Source: Paracoccaceae bacterium (GTDB lineage Bacteria > Pseudomonadota > Alphaproteobacteria > Rhodobacterales > Rhodobacteraceae). From it: a stretch of DNA of 64,000 bases. The stretch lies in contig JAGXGW010000014.1 in NCBI GenBank assembly GCA_024636555.1, positions 40,248 to 104,247 of the forward strand, read 5' to 3'. A program made the translations under genes and the position numbers. The notes beneath the pieces are model-generated. The model worked only from the letters and a program-made list of their open reading frames with translations, did no database searches and had not been told where the DNA came from. Shown piece after piece: positions 1 through 9,180 of the stretch. Every line of letters begins with the position of its first letter. Within the stretch, counting starts at the first letter, position 1.

Positions 1-2
1 TG

Positions 3-737
3 CTGAACCTGTGGGCCGGGGTCGAGAACGTTGTGGGCAACACCACGCTCACGCAGCCCTTGGCGCGGATGGTTGATCACGGGCTGACGCAAGGCATGGT
101 GGAATGGGTCACAGGCCACACCCTGCGCCACCATCTGGGCATGGATCGCCATATCCACGGGCTCAAGGGTGAATGGATCAAGGAGATCCCACCGCTGGCG
201 GAGGATCGGCATGTTACAATTCTCGGCCTTGGCGCGCTTGGATCAGCCTGCGCATCGGCGATTGCGGGCCTTGGTTTCGATGTGACAGGCTGGAGCCGCA
301 GCCCCCGCGCGGTGGAGGGGGTGCGCTGCCTGCACGGGACGGATGGTCTGGAACAGGCTTTGACGGGCGCTGAAATTGTGGTGCTGCTGCTGCCACTGAC
401 GACGGCGACCGAGGATCTGATGAACGCCGACCGTCTGGCGCTTGTCGCGCAAGGTGGCGTGATCCTGAACCCCGGACGCGGGGCGCTGATCGATGATGCA
501 GCGCTGCTGGCGGCACTGGACAGCGGGCAGATCGGCCATGCCACGCTGGATGTCTTCCGGGTGGAACCCCTGCCCGCCGATCACCCCTATTGGGCGCATC
601 CCTCTGTGACGGTCACCCCGCATATCGCCTCGGAAACACGCGCGTCTTCCGCCTCCCGCGTGATCGCAGAGAACGTGCGTCGCGGCGAGGCCGGTGAGCC
701 GTTCCTGCATCTGGTGGATCGCAGTCTGGGGTATTGA
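3..737 (+). CDS. ghrA: Glyoxylate/hydroxypyruvate reductase A, 5'-truncated by window edge
   Basis: NAD(P)H-dependent D-2-hydroxyacid dehydrogenase family, reducing glyoxylate or hydroxypyruvate in the cytoplasm. The frame is open from base 3, reading LNLWAGVENV before the GTG at 33, so the true start lies upstream of the window and 33 is not the start. The Rossmann motif GLGALGSACA is near residue 65 counted from base 33. The family hallmarks NPGRGALIDDAAL and DVFRVEPLP follow, then the catalytic-His segment HPSVTVTPHIAS. The C-terminus is complete (TGA at 735-737). It converges on the sseB-like gene only 4 bp away, with no terminator between them. Family is confident; the exact substrate is not proven. 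Confidence 0.88.
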   Translation: MNLWAGVENVVGNTTLTQPLARMVDHGLTQGMVEWVTGHTLRHHLGMDRHIHGLKGEWIKEIPPLAEDRHVTILGLGALGSACASAIAGLGFDVTGWSRSPRAVEGVRCLHGTDGLEQALTGAEIVVLLLPLTTATEDLMNADRLALVAQGGVILNPGRGALIDDAALLAALDSGQIGHATLDVFRVEPLPADHPYWAHPSVTVTPHIASETRASSASRVIAENVRRGEAGEPFLHLVDRSLGY

Positions 738-741
738 GTGC

Positions 742-1536
742 TCACCGCAATTTTGGAGGCCTTGCAGGGTCTGACCCCGGCGCCATGCGGAGGACTTCCT
801 GCACGCTCTCGACCGGCTGGGGCAGATCGAAACGCAAGCCGTGCTGCGCCAGCCGCGCCGCCATCGGCTCGGAGGCGCGAAAGAACGCCACATCCAGCGC
901 GCCCGCCTCGATGCCCGAAAACGTCAAAGCCTCGGCAACGGCTTTTGCCAAGGCCGGTTGCGCGCCCGGCGTGGCATCGACAAAGGCCAGCATATGGCCT
1001 TTGCTGCCGCCCTCATAGGTGACGCCCAGCAGATAGGCCGCCTCCGCCAGCCCCGACGCACTGGCGAGCTTTGCATCCAGCGCGGTCAGCAACAGATCCG
1101 GCAAGCCGCGTGGTGGCGAGACCGCCTCGATCCGCGCCTCGGCTTCGGACGGCGCGTTACCCAGCGTGCCGGCAAGCCATGTGACCGCCTCGGGCGGGAT
1201 CAGGATGGACGAGGGCGCAACCTCAAGATTGACGCCCATGCCGATGCCCTGCTCGGCCAGAAGCCCCGCGATCACCCGCCCCGACATGGCCGCATAGGGC
1301 GCGGGCTTGCCGACGAATTGCGCCAGACGGTCGTCGCGGTCGAATACCAGCACAAAGCTGGCATCGCCCAGATCGAACACTTCGGGAGAGATATTGTCGC
1401 CCTGCGCTTCCTCGGTCAGCAGCAGGAACAGCTCGCAATCCGCCAGCCGCTCGTAAAAGCGAAGCCGCGCCGCATCATCGGCCGGAGCGGCCTCCATCGC
1501 GGCATGGGCGGTATCAAGCGGGGTCAGGTCTGTCAT
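742..1536 (-). CDS. SseB-family protein
   Basis: The 264-aa protein resembles proteins carrying the SseB N-terminal domain. The recognisable part is the first ~120 residues (RLRFYERLADCELFLLL, then SFVLVFDRDDRLAQF and YAAMSGR). The rest matches the usual Roseobacter length but shows no catalytic motif. No signal peptide or membrane segment is visible, so it is probably cytoplasmic. Its ATG at 1536 lies inside the end of the upstream uracil-DNA-glycosylase-like gene (23-bp overlap on the same strand), so the two are probably co-translated. Biochemical role is unknown. Confidence 0.75.
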   Translation of the reverse strand: MTDLTPLDTAHAAMEAAPADDAARLRFYERLADCELFLLLTEEAQGDNISPEVFDLGDASFVLVFDRDDRLAQFVGKPAPYAAMSGRVIAGLLAEQGIGMGVNLEVAPSSILIPPEAVTWLAGTLGNAPSEAEARIEAVSPPRGLPDLLLTALDAKLASASGLAEAAYLLGVTYEGGSKGHMLAFVDATPGAQPALAKAVAEALTFSGIEAGALDVAFFRASEPMAARLAQHGLRFDLPQPVESVQEVLRMAPGSDPARPPKLR

Positions 1537-2128
1537 CCATCACACTCCGGACAGCGTGGCGAAGAGCCGGCAGAACCTCTGCGGCGAACCACGGATTTTT
1601 GCGAAGCCAACCGCTATTGCGCCATGACGGATGTGGCAAGGGGAAAACCCGTGGTGCATGGTCGCGCCACGCCGCCACAGTCGCGGTGACGCTGCCCTTT
1701 TTACCAAGATGCCAGCGATGGGCGTGACCACCGACCAGCACGGTCAGGCGGATGTCAGGCAGAGCCTCCATCACCTGCGCGTGCCATGTGCTGGCGCAGA
1801 TCGGCGGTGGCGGCAGATCCGAGCCCTTGGCATCATATCCCGGAAAACAGAAAGCCATCGGCACAACGGCAACCTGCGCGCGATCATAGAACGCATCAGG
1901 GGAAAGCCCCAGCCAGTCACGCAGACGATCACCCGAGGCATCGTCGAACGGACGGCCCGACCGATGCACCCGCATCCCCGGTGCCTGCCCCGCGATCAGC
2001 AAACGTGCGCCGGGCCGGAACCACACCACCGGACGCGGCGCATGGGCCGTGGCCGTGGCGGCGAAGCGTCCCGCGCAAAGCGTGCAGGCTTGGATTGTGC
2101 GGACAAGATCGTCGGTGGAAGCAGGCAT
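1514..2128 (-). CDS. Uracil-DNA glycosylase family protein
   Basis: This 204-aa protein is a short member of the UDG superfamily (COG1573-like), which removes uracil or related damaged bases from DNA. N-terminal cysteines (ACTLCAGRF) precede the active-site loop LIAGQAPGMRVHRSGRPFDD, and the C-terminal motif PLPHPSWRN gives the conserved His. Only one nearby Cys pair is seen, so a complete Fe-S ligand set as in family 4/5 enzymes is not evident. I chose the ATG at 2128 because the open frame up to 2320 reads as non-protein-like sequence. Substrate class is not determined. Confidence 0.78.
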   Translation of the reverse strand: MPASTDDLVRTIQACTLCAGRFAATATAHAPRPVVWFRPGARLLIAGQAPGMRVHRSGRPFDDASGDRLRDWLGLSPDAFYDRAQVAVVPMAFCFPGYDAKGSDLPPPPICASTWHAQVMEALPDIRLTVLVGGHAHRWHLGKKGSVTATVAAWRDHAPRVFPLPHPSWRNSGWLRKNPWFAAEVLPALRHAVRSVMDDRPDPA

Positions 2129-2383
2129 GGCGGCGACTCTATCACGCTGTTTTGCGGTTGCCAGACCACGGATGACGGGGCGATTGATCTGGCGGAAGGC
2201 CGCGCAACTACGGCTTTGAAAAAGTAGCCCACGTAAGATACACTTATGTGGCCAGTGACATATTTTGGCCGCTAAGTTGAGCCAGTTTAAGGCAATGGCT
2301 CGACTTGCCCCGCAGGTCATTGCTAAGTGAGGGTTAATACTACCCCGCTAAGAGGGTGGATCAGGAGCAGACCGGAGCTTTGA
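2129..2383. promoter_or_regulatory. Divergent intergenic region before the capsule operon
   Basis: This 255-bp stretch lies between the minus-strand UDG-like gene and the plus-strand kpsT and must carry both promoters. The kpsT ribosome-binding site is ccggag just before the ATG at 2384. I could not pick a convincing -35/-10 pair by eye. Confidence 0.35.
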
Positions 2384-3043
2384 ATGCTCGAATTTGAGAA
2401 TGTCAGCAAGTCCTTCTGGACGGGCACACAGCGCAAGGTCATCCTTGATCGCGTCAGCTTCCGCGTGGAGTTGGGCACCTCGCTGGGCATTCTGGCCCCC
2501 AACGGCACCGGAAAGACCACGGTCATCAACATGATGGCGGGGCTGGAAAAGCCGGATGAAGGCGTGATTCGACGCGGTGCGCGGATCAGCTTTCCGCTGG
2601 GATTCATGGGCGGCGTCGTGACGCGCGTCTCGGCCGTTGAAAACAGCCGCTATATTGCACGACTCTATGGCCTCGATCCCGACTATGTGGAGGCGTTCTG
2701 CCGCTGGCTGTGCAATCTGGGTGAATATTTCGAGCAACCCATCGGCACCTATTCGTCCGGCATGCGGGCGCGGTTTTCATTCGCGCTGATGCTGGCGCTC
2801 GATTTCGACATCTATCTGATCGACGAGGGCATGCCCGGTTCGACCGATGCCGATTTCAACCGCAAGGCCGGTGAGATCCTGCGCGAGAGGTTGCGGACAA
2901 CGACGGTGATCATCGTCTCGCACCAGCCTGATGTACTTGAGAAATTTGCCCGTTCCGCAGCCGTGCTGATGGATGGAAAGCTTCATATGTTTGACACCTT
3001 GGAAGAAGCGAAAAAGCTGTATGATTACGAAACCCAAGGCTAG
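2384..3043 (+). CDS. kpsT: Capsular polysaccharide ABC exporter ATPase KpsT
   Basis: This 219-aa protein is the nucleotide-binding subunit of a group-2-type capsule exporter (ABC-2 family), which powers export of lipid-linked polysaccharide through KpsM. Walker A is APNGTGKTT at residues 38-46, with Ala replacing the usual first Gly. The signature is SSGMR at 124-128, Walker B IYLIDE at 143-148, and the switch His is at 180. Length is typical of KpsT/Wzt ATPases without a glycan-binding domain. A gene for the KpsM permease is not adjacent. The end overlaps kpsE by 23 bp, so the two are translationally coupled. Confidence 0.93.
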   Translation: MLEFENVSKSFWTGTQRKVILDRVSFRVELGTSLGILAPNGTGKTTVINMMAGLEKPDEGVIRRGARISFPLGFMGGVVTRVSAVENSRYIARLYGLDPDYVEAFCRWLCNLGEYFEQPIGTYSSGMRARFSFALMLALDFDIYLIDEGMPGSTDADFNRKAGEILRERLRTTTVIIVSHQPDVLEKFARSAAVLMDGKLHMFDTLEEAKKLYDYETQG

Positions 3044-4742
3044 AAAATTCCGCATCCGGCGCAGCCCGACAGAACCGGTCCCCGCACCTCAGGAAGCCGC
3101 GGACAGTTTCGCACATCCGTCGGCCCAAGCGCAGGTGCAGGTGCCGCATGATAACAGTGTAGGCGCAGATAACGATGGTTTCGCGCAAGCACAAAGGCTC
3201 ACACCGAGGGCGCATGGCCTGCCTGTGATCCCGGATGATGCGGCACCCGACATCTCCACGATGGACGTATCCGAGGCCGGAACCGAGATTGACGCGATCC
3301 GTCGCGAGGGGCTGACCGGGCGACAACTGCGGATGGCGCGGCGCGTGGCGCAGAAGAACGGGCTGGCACCGACCTCGGATTTCGACGCCGTGCGCCTGCT
3401 GCGTGCCGAGGGGATTGATCCGTTCCAACGCACCACCATGCTGGATCTGGTCATGCCGCGCGAGGAAGACGACGCGCAGGAGGAGCAGACAGGCGCGGCA
3501 CCCGACCAAGCGGCGCGGACCGAGCGCGTGCAACTGCCCCAGACGATGCCCGCCGGCAACCCATTTCTGCCATCGACCGAGGTTAGCCCGGCACAGAGAC
3601 GCGCCCGCGATGTCATGGATATCCAGCGCGATATCGCAAGCCGCAGACGTCGCAAACTGGTGCTTCTGTTCTCGCGGCTGACCGCTTTCGTCTTTCTGCC
3701 GACCCTGCTGGCCGGATGGTACTTCTTTACCTATGCGACGCCGATGTATGCCACAAAATCGGAGTTTCTGATCCTTCAGGCCGATGCAACGGGCGGTACG
3801 GGCTTTGGCGGATTGCTGAGCGGCACCCAGTTCGCCACCAATCAGGACAGTATCGCCGTGCAATCCTATATGCAGTCGCGTGACGCGATGACGCGCCTGA
3901 ATGCGGATATGGGGTTCAAGGAGCATTTCAAGCAGGAATGGATCGACCCGATCCAGCGCCTCGATACCGATGCAACGGATGAGGCGGCTTACAAGATCTA
4001 TCAAAAAAACATCAAGATCGGCTATGATCCGACCGAGGGTGTGATCCGGATGGAGGTGATTGCCGCCGATCCTGAAACCAGTGCGGCGTTTTCCACCCAC
4101 CTGATCGACTATGCCGAAGACCGCGTCGACGAATTGTCGCGCCGCAAGCGCGAGGACCAGATGCGCGATGCGCGGGAGAGCCTTGAGCGGGCCAAAGCCG
4201 AACGCCGCGAGGCGCAGGAACGTCTTGTGGCCCTGCAGGAGCAATCCATCCTCGATCCGCAGGGCGAGATTGCCAATATCCGTGCGCTCATCGGCTCGGT
4301 CGAATTGCAGATGCAGGAAAAAGAACTGACCCTGAACGCGCAACTCAACAACGCCCGCCCGAATGCTGCGCGCGTAGACGCTTTGCGCACCGAGGTGCGG
4401 TTGCTGCGCGAGGATCTGGATCGGCAGAACAGCCGGCTGACCAATGCAACAGAAGGGCGCAACTCGCTGGCCGCGATGTCGGCGCAGATCCAGATGGCGC
4501 AGGCGGACCTGACAACGGCGGATGTGTTTTTGCAATCCGCGTTGCAAAACGAGAAACAGACCGAACTTGAGGCGAACCGTCAGGTGCGGTACCTCACAAC
4601 CAGTGTGCGACCCGTCGCGCCCGACGAGCCGACCTATCCACGTGCCTTCGAGAATACGGCGCTTGTCTTTCTGATCTTTTCGGGAATCTACCTTATGATC
4701 TCACTGACTGCATCCATACTGCGCGAACAGGTCTCGAGCTGA
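3021..4742 (+). CDS. kpsE: Capsule export inner-membrane protein KpsE-like (PCP-3)
   Basis: Polysaccharide co-polymerase family protein that spans inner membrane and periplasm and links the KpsMT transporter to the outer-membrane KpsD channel. The ATG at 3021 (MITKPKARKF) lies inside the kpsT 3' end, giving 573 aa. A charged, low-complexity cytoplasmic region of ~215 residues precedes TM1 (around LTAFVFLPTLLAGWYFF). A periplasmic domain with long coiled coils follows (rich in E, R and Q between residues ~370 and 500), then C-terminal TM2 (LVFLIFSGIYLMISL). The E. coli protein is roughly 380 residues, so the N-terminal extension is notable. kdsA starts 2 bp downstream. Confidence 0.88.
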   Translation: MITKPKARKFRIRRSPTEPVPAPQEAADSFAHPSAQAQVQVPHDNSVGADNDGFAQAQRLTPRAHGLPVIPDDAAPDISTMDVSEAGTEIDAIRREGLTGRQLRMARRVAQKNGLAPTSDFDAVRLLRAEGIDPFQRTTMLDLVMPREEDDAQEEQTGAAPDQAARTERVQLPQTMPAGNPFLPSTEVSPAQRRARDVMDIQRDIASRRRRKLVLLFSRLTAFVFLPTLLAGWYFFTYATPMYATKSEFLILQADATGGTGFGGLLSGTQFATNQDSIAVQSYMQSRDAMTRLNADMGFKEHFKQEWIDPIQRLDTDATDEAAYKIYQKNIKIGYDPTEGVIRMEVIAADPETSAAFSTHLIDYAEDRVDELSRRKREDQMRDARESLERAKAERREAQERLVALQEQSILDPQGEIANIRALIGSVELQMQEKELTLNAQLNNARPNAARVDALRTEVRLLREDLDRQNSRLTNATEGRNSLAAMSAQIQMAQADLTTADVFLQSALQNEKQTELEANRQVRYLTTSVRPVAPDEPTYPRAFENTALVFLIFSGIYLMISLTASILREQVSS

Positions 4743-4743
4743 C

Positions 4744-5577
4744 ATGAAAACTGTCTCGATCGGTTCTTTGAACATCAGCAACGATGCATCCCTGACCGTG
4801 ATCGCGGGGCCGTGCCAGCTTGAAAGCGCGGATCATGCGCTGATGATCGCCACGCGCATGCAGGCGATCTGCGCCGCGGCAGGCGCGCAGTTCATCTTCA
4901 AGGCGAGCTATGACAAGGCCAACCGCACCTCCGTGACAGGGCAGCGCGGCCTCGGACTGGACAAGGGCTTGCGCGTCCTTGAGCAGGTCAAGTCCAGCCT
5001 CGGTGTGCCGGTGCTGACAGACGTGCATAACGAGGCGCAATGCGCGCCCGTGGCGCAGGTCTGCGATGTGTTGCAGATACCGGCGTTTCTGTGCCGCCAG
5101 ACAGATCTGCTGATCGCCGCAGGCCGGACCGGCGCGGTGATCAACGTCAAGAAGGGCCAGTTTCTGGCCCCATGGGATATGCCCAATGTCATCGACAAGA
5201 TCGAGAGCACCGGCAATACCCGCATCCTGCTGACCGAGCGCGGCACCTCTTTCGGATACAACACCCTTGTGGCCGATATGCGCGCCCTGCCCCAGATGGC
5301 CGCCACCGGCTATCCGGTCGTGATGGACGCCACCCATTCGGTCCAGCAACCCGGCGGGCGCGGCGGATCTTCGGGCGGGCAGCGGGAATTCGCCCCGGTG
5401 ATGGCGCGCGCGGCGGTATCCCTTGGCATTGCCGCCGTTTTCATCGAAACACATGAAAATCCCGATATGGCCCCGTCCGACGGGCCGAACATGATCCCGC
5501 TCGACCGGATGGAGGCTATGGTCAACAGTCTGATGGCCTTTGACCGACTCGCCAAATCCGACCCGATCCGCCTTTGA
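4744..5577 (+). CDS. kdsA: 3-deoxy-8-phosphooctulonate (Kdo-8-P) synthase KdsA
   Basis: This enzyme condenses phosphoenolpyruvate with D-arabinose 5-phosphate to Kdo-8-phosphate, the precursor of Kdo for LPS and for the poly-Kdo linker of group-2 capsules. The TIM-barrel protein of 277 aa has full family length. It carries IAGPCQLES (Cys24), FKASYDKANRTS and VMDATHSVQQPGG. Cys24 occupies the position that is Cys in metal-dependent KdsA (e.g. Aquifex) and Asn in E. coli, so this is predicted to be the metallo-class. Its place directly behind kpsE suggests dedicated Kdo supply for the capsule. Confidence 0.96.
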   Translation: MKTVSIGSLNISNDASLTVIAGPCQLESADHALMIATRMQAICAAAGAQFIFKASYDKANRTSVTGQRGLGLDKGLRVLEQVKSSLGVPVLTDVHNEAQCAPVAQVCDVLQIPAFLCRQTDLLIAAGRTGAVINVKKGQFLAPWDMPNVIDKIESTGNTRILLTERGTSFGYNTLVADMRALPQMAATGYPVVMDATHSVQQPGGRGGSSGGQREFAPVMARAAVSLGIAAVFIETHENPDMAPSDGPNMIPLDRMEAMVNSLMAFDRLAKSDPIRL

Positions 5578-5594
5578 TAAAGAAAGACATCACC

Positions 5595-7091
5595 GTGCAA
5601 AAACCTCTCTCCTCCGTCACGCAGAACAGCTGGGACTTTCTCAAGGTTCCGATGATCACGCCGACCGGCTTTCGCGAATATGATGCACGCTGGAAATATC
5701 CCGACCAGATCAACCTGCCCGGCATCACCGCCTTGGGCCTTGGTCTGGGCACGCAGATGCAGCGTCGCGGCATCGCGCCTGTCATCGCGGTGGGCAATGA
5801 CTACCGCGATTACTCGCTCACGATCAAGAATGCACTGATCCTTGGGCTGATGCAGGCGGGGATCACCGTCAAGGATATTGGCCCCGCCCTGTCGCCGATG
5901 GCCTATTTTGCGCAGTTCCACCTGGATGTGCCGGCTGTCGCCATGGTCACGGCCAGCCACAATCCCAATGGCTGGACAGGCGTGAAGATGGGTTTCGAGC
6001 GCCCGTTGACCCATGGTCCGGACGAGATGAACGAATTGCGCGACATCGTGCTGAACGGCGAAGGCCAGCCCGCGCCCGGCGGCGCCTACGAGTTTGTCGA
6101 GGGGGTGCGCGAGGCCTATCTGGATGATCTGGTGGGTGATTTCCGCATGACCCGCAAGCTGCGCGTGGTCTGCGCCACCGGAAACGGCACGGCATCCGCC
6201 TTCGCGCCCGAACTGTTCGCGCGGATGGGTGTGGAGGTGATCCCTTCCCATAACGCGCTGGATTATACCTTCCCGCATTACAACCCGAACCCCGAAGCGC
6301 TGGAGATGTTGCACGACATGTCCGACAGCGTGAAAGCCTCCGGCGCGGATTTCGCGCTGGGCTTTGACGGCGATGGTGACCGCTGCGGCGTGGTTGATGA
6401 CGAGGGCGAGGAGATTTTTGCCGACAAGATGGGCGTGATCATGGCGCGCGACCTGTCGAAACTCTACCTGAACAGTACCTTCGTCGCGGATGTGAAATCC
6501 ACGGGCCTGTTCGCCTCGGACCCGGAACTGATCGCGAACGGTGCCAAGGCCGATTACTGGAAAACCGGACACAGCCATATGAAACGCCGGGTCAAGGAAC
6601 TGGGTGCGCTGGCCGGTTTCGAGAAATCGGGCCACTACTTCCTCGCCGGTCCGATCGGGCGCGGTTACGATTGCGGCATGCGCGTCGCGGTCGAGATATG
6701 CAAGCTGATGGACCGCAATCCGGATATGTCGATGTCCGACCTGCGCCGCGCTCTGCCGCAAACCTGGGCCACGCCGACGATGTCGCCCTATTGCGGCGAT
6801 ACCGAAAAATATGACGTGCTGGCGCGACTGGTCGAGAAACTTGTCGCCAAACACGAGGCGGGTGAAACCTTTGCGGGACGCAAGATCGCGCAGGTGGTCA
6901 CGGTCAACGGCGCGCGGGTCATCCTGGACAATGGCGCTTGGGGCCTTGTGCGAGCCTCATCCAACACACCAAATCTGGTAGTGGTCTGCGAAAGTCCTGA
7001 AAGCGAAGCAGAGATGCGCGCCATTTTCGCCGAGGTGGACGCCGTGATCCGCACCGAGCCCGCCGTGGGCGACTACGACCAGTCGATCTGA
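5595..7091 (+). CDS. Phosphomannomutase/phosphoglucomutase (alpha-D-phosphohexomutase)
   Basis: Interconverts hexose 1- and 6-phosphates to supply nucleotide sugars for polysaccharide synthesis. The phosphoserine loop TASHNPNGWTG has its Ser near residue 121, followed by the metal loop DGDGDR, the sugar-binding loop EKSGH and the phosphate-binding C-terminal domain (RASSNTPNL). A TTG at 5574 in the same frame overlaps the kdsA stop; I prefer the GTG at 5595 because the family N-terminus starts close to it. The length of ~498 aa fits bifunctional PMM/PGM enzymes. It is the last gene of the kpsT-kpsE-kdsA operon and is followed by two hairpins. Confidence 0.92.
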   Translation: MQKPLSSVTQNSWDFLKVPMITPTGFREYDARWKYPDQINLPGITALGLGLGTQMQRRGIAPVIAVGNDYRDYSLTIKNALILGLMQAGITVKDIGPALSPMAYFAQFHLDVPAVAMVTASHNPNGWTGVKMGFERPLTHGPDEMNELRDIVLNGEGQPAPGGAYEFVEGVREAYLDDLVGDFRMTRKLRVVCATGNGTASAFAPELFARMGVEVIPSHNALDYTFPHYNPNPEALEMLHDMSDSVKASGADFALGFDGDGDRCGVVDDEGEEIFADKMGVIMARDLSKLYLNSTFVADVKSTGLFASDPELIANGAKADYWKTGHSHMKRRVKELGALAGFEKSGHYFLAGPIGRGYDCGMRVAVEICKLMDRNPDMSMSDLRRALPQTWATPTMSPYCGDTEKYDVLARLVEKLVAKHEAGETFAGRKIAQVVTVNGARVILDNGAWGLVRASSNTPNLVVVCESPESEAEMRAIFAEVDAVIRTEPAVGDYDQSI

Positions 7092-7111
7092 CACGCCTGT
7101 CGGGCCGCAGC

Positions 7112-7160
7112 GCAAATCCCTTTTTCAAGGGATTTGCCAAAAGTCTTGCGCAAGACTTTT
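7112..7160. terminator. Tandem hairpins between convergent genes
   Basis: Two perfect inverted repeats lie back to back. Bases 7112-7137 form an 11-bp stem (gcaaatccctt with its complement) around a 4-base loop. Bases 7139-7160 are a perfect 22-bp palindrome starting aaaagtcttgc. They sit between the convergent phosphohexomutase and M3 peptidase genes and could terminate both. The palindrome resembles short intergenic palindromes common in Rhodobacteraceae; that comparison is from memory. Confidence 0.65.
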
Positions 7161-7167
7161 GCACGCG

Positions 7168-9180
7168 TCAGGCGGCGAGGCCACGCCCTTTCAAAAGCGC
7201 ATCGACGCCCGGCAGGCGACCACGGAATGCCGTGTAAAGCTCTGCCGGGTCGCGTGAGCCGCCAGTCGAGAGGATGAATTGCTCCAACGCACCGGCCCGC
7301 TCTGGATCAAAGGCCCCGCCCGCCTCCTCGAAGGCCGCGAACGCATCCGCATCCATTACTTCGGACCACATGTAGCTGTAATAGCCCGAGGAATAGCCGT
7401 CGCCTGCGAATATATGCGCGAAATGTGGTGTCGCATGCCGCATGGCGATAGCGCGCGGCATGCCTAGTTCCGCCAGCACTTCGGTCTGGCGGGTCATCGG
7501 GTCAGTCGGCGGCGGGCCATCGTGAAAGTCCAGATCGACGAGCGCCGAGGCGACATATTCCACCGTCTGGAACCCCATATCGAAGGTCGCAGCACCCAAC
7601 AGCCTGTCGAGCATGTCGCGGGGCATCGGTGCGCCGGTTTCGGCATGGGTGGCAAATTCGGCCAGCACTTCGGGCACTTCGAGCCAGTGTTCGTACAGCT
7701 GGCTGGGCAGTTCCACGAAATCACGCGCCACCGAGGTGCCGGAAATCGAGGGATAGGTCACATCCGACAACATCTGATGCAGGGCATGGCCAAACTCGTG
7801 AAACAGGGTGCGTGCATCGTCATAGGACAACAGTACCGGATCGCCGCTTGCGAAATTGCAGACATTGATCACGACAGGGCTGCGGGTTTCAGGCCATTTC
7901 GCCTGTGAGCGCATGGCCGAGCACCATGCACCGGAGCGTTTCGATCCCCGCGCCAGATAATCGCCGATGAACACGGCGATATGCTGGCCGTCGCGCGTCA
8001 CTTCCCATGCGCGGCAGTCGGGATGATAGAGCGGCACGTCCAGCGCGCGGAACTCCAGCCTGAACAGGCGGTTGGCGCAGGCAAAGGCGGCCTCGATCAT
8101 CCGGTCCAGTGCGAGATAGGGTTTCAGCGTGGCCTCATCCAGATCATGCTCGGCCTGACGGCGGCGCGCCGCGTAGAACTGCCAATCCCACGGCTCCAGA
8201 TCGCCATTGATCCCGTCGGCATGCATCATGCGCTCCAGCACGGCGGCGTCCGCCTCGGCCCGCGCGCGCGCAGGCGTCCAGACCGCCCGCAACAGGTCGC
8301 GGACAGCTTGCGGATTGCCGGCCATTTCGGTCTCCAGCTTGTAGGTCGCAAAACTGTCATAGCCCAGCAAGGCGGCGCGTTCAGCGCGCAGGGCCAGAAT
8401 TTCTGCGGCAATCGCGCGATTATCGGTCTCGCCGCCATTGGCGCCGCGCGCCACATAGGCCCGCCACGCCGTCTCGCGCAGCTGGCGGCGCGCGGAGAAC
8501 TGCAGGAACGGCGTGATGAGCGAGCGCGACAAGGTGATGACAGGCCCGTCCGCCCCTTTTTCCTTGCCCGCCGCCCGCGCCGCCGCGACGAGGAAATCCG
8601 GCAACCCTGCCAAATCGCGGTCGGAGAGAGGCAGCGTCCACGCCCGCTCGTCGGCCAGCAGGTTCTGTGTGAACTGCGTGCCCAGAACAGCAAGCCGCGA
8701 TTTTATCTGCGCCATGCGCGCATCGTCGGCTCCGGTCAGGGCTGCGCCTGCGCGGACAAAGCCGCGATGGGTCAGCATCAGGACGCGGGCCTGCTCTGAC
8801 GTCAGGCCTAGGTCGTCGCGCCGCGCCCAAAGCTCTGCGATTCGTGCAAAGAGTGCCTTGTTTCCGGTGATCTCGGCAGAATGCGCCGCAAGACGGGGCG
8901 AAAAGGCGCGTTGCAGATCCTCGCGCGCCGGAGTGCTGTCGGCACCCGCAACGGTGAAGAACACCGACAGAACCTGATCAAGCCCCTGCCCCGCCGCTTC
9001 CAACGCGCCCACCGTATTGTCGAAATCCGGACGCGCGGGATTGGTGGCAATCGCGTCGATCTCGGCGCGGTGCGCGGTCAGCGCTTCCTCGAAAGCCGGC
9101 GCGAAATGGTCATCCTTGATCCGGTCGAAGGGCGCCAGACCGAAAGGCGTTGTCCATGTCTCAAGCAGCGGGCTGGTCAT
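7168..9180 (-). CDS. M3-family zinc oligopeptidase (peptidyl-dipeptidase Dcp / oligopeptidase A type)
   Basis: Cytoplasmic metallopeptidase that degrades short peptides. The zinc site is TLFHEFGHALHQ (HEXXH), with the distal Glu expected ~25 residues on in VARDFVELPSQ. The thimet-oligopeptidase fold covers the full 670 aa. No signal peptide is seen. The ATG at 9180 has a clear caggaga ribosome-binding site; the longer open frame to 9276 is out-of-gene sequence. The start overlaps the upstream E1-like gene by 20 bp, indicating coupling. Dcp versus OpdA cannot be separated by eye. Confidence 0.93.
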   Translation of the reverse strand: MTSPLLETWTTPFGLAPFDRIKDDHFAPAFEEALTAHRAEIDAIATNPARPDFDNTVGALEAAGQGLDQVLSVFFTVAGADSTPAREDLQRAFSPRLAAHSAEITGNKALFARIAELWARRDDLGLTSEQARVLMLTHRGFVRAGAALTGADDARMAQIKSRLAVLGTQFTQNLLADERAWTLPLSDRDLAGLPDFLVAAARAAGKEKGADGPVITLSRSLITPFLQFSARRQLRETAWRAYVARGANGGETDNRAIAAEILALRAERAALLGYDSFATYKLETEMAGNPQAVRDLLRAVWTPARARAEADAAVLERMMHADGINGDLEPWDWQFYAARRRQAEHDLDEATLKPYLALDRMIEAAFACANRLFRLEFRALDVPLYHPDCRAWEVTRDGQHIAVFIGDYLARGSKRSGAWCSAMRSQAKWPETRSPVVINVCNFASGDPVLLSYDDARTLFHEFGHALHQMLSDVTYPSISGTSVARDFVELPSQLYEHWLEVPEVLAEFATHAETGAPMPRDMLDRLLGAATFDMGFQTVEYVASALVDLDFHDGPPPTDPMTRQTEVLAELGMPRAIAMRHATPHFAHIFAGDGYSSGYYSYMWSEVMDADAFAAFEEAGGAFDPERAGALEQFILSTGGSRDPAELYTAFRGRLPGVDALLKGRGLAA

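Noticed and set aside
2910..4547. 545-codon minus-strand open frame
   Set aside because: Antisense shadow of kpsE.
5310..6854. 514-codon minus-strand open frame
   Set aside because: Antisense shadow of kdsA and the phosphohexomutase gene.
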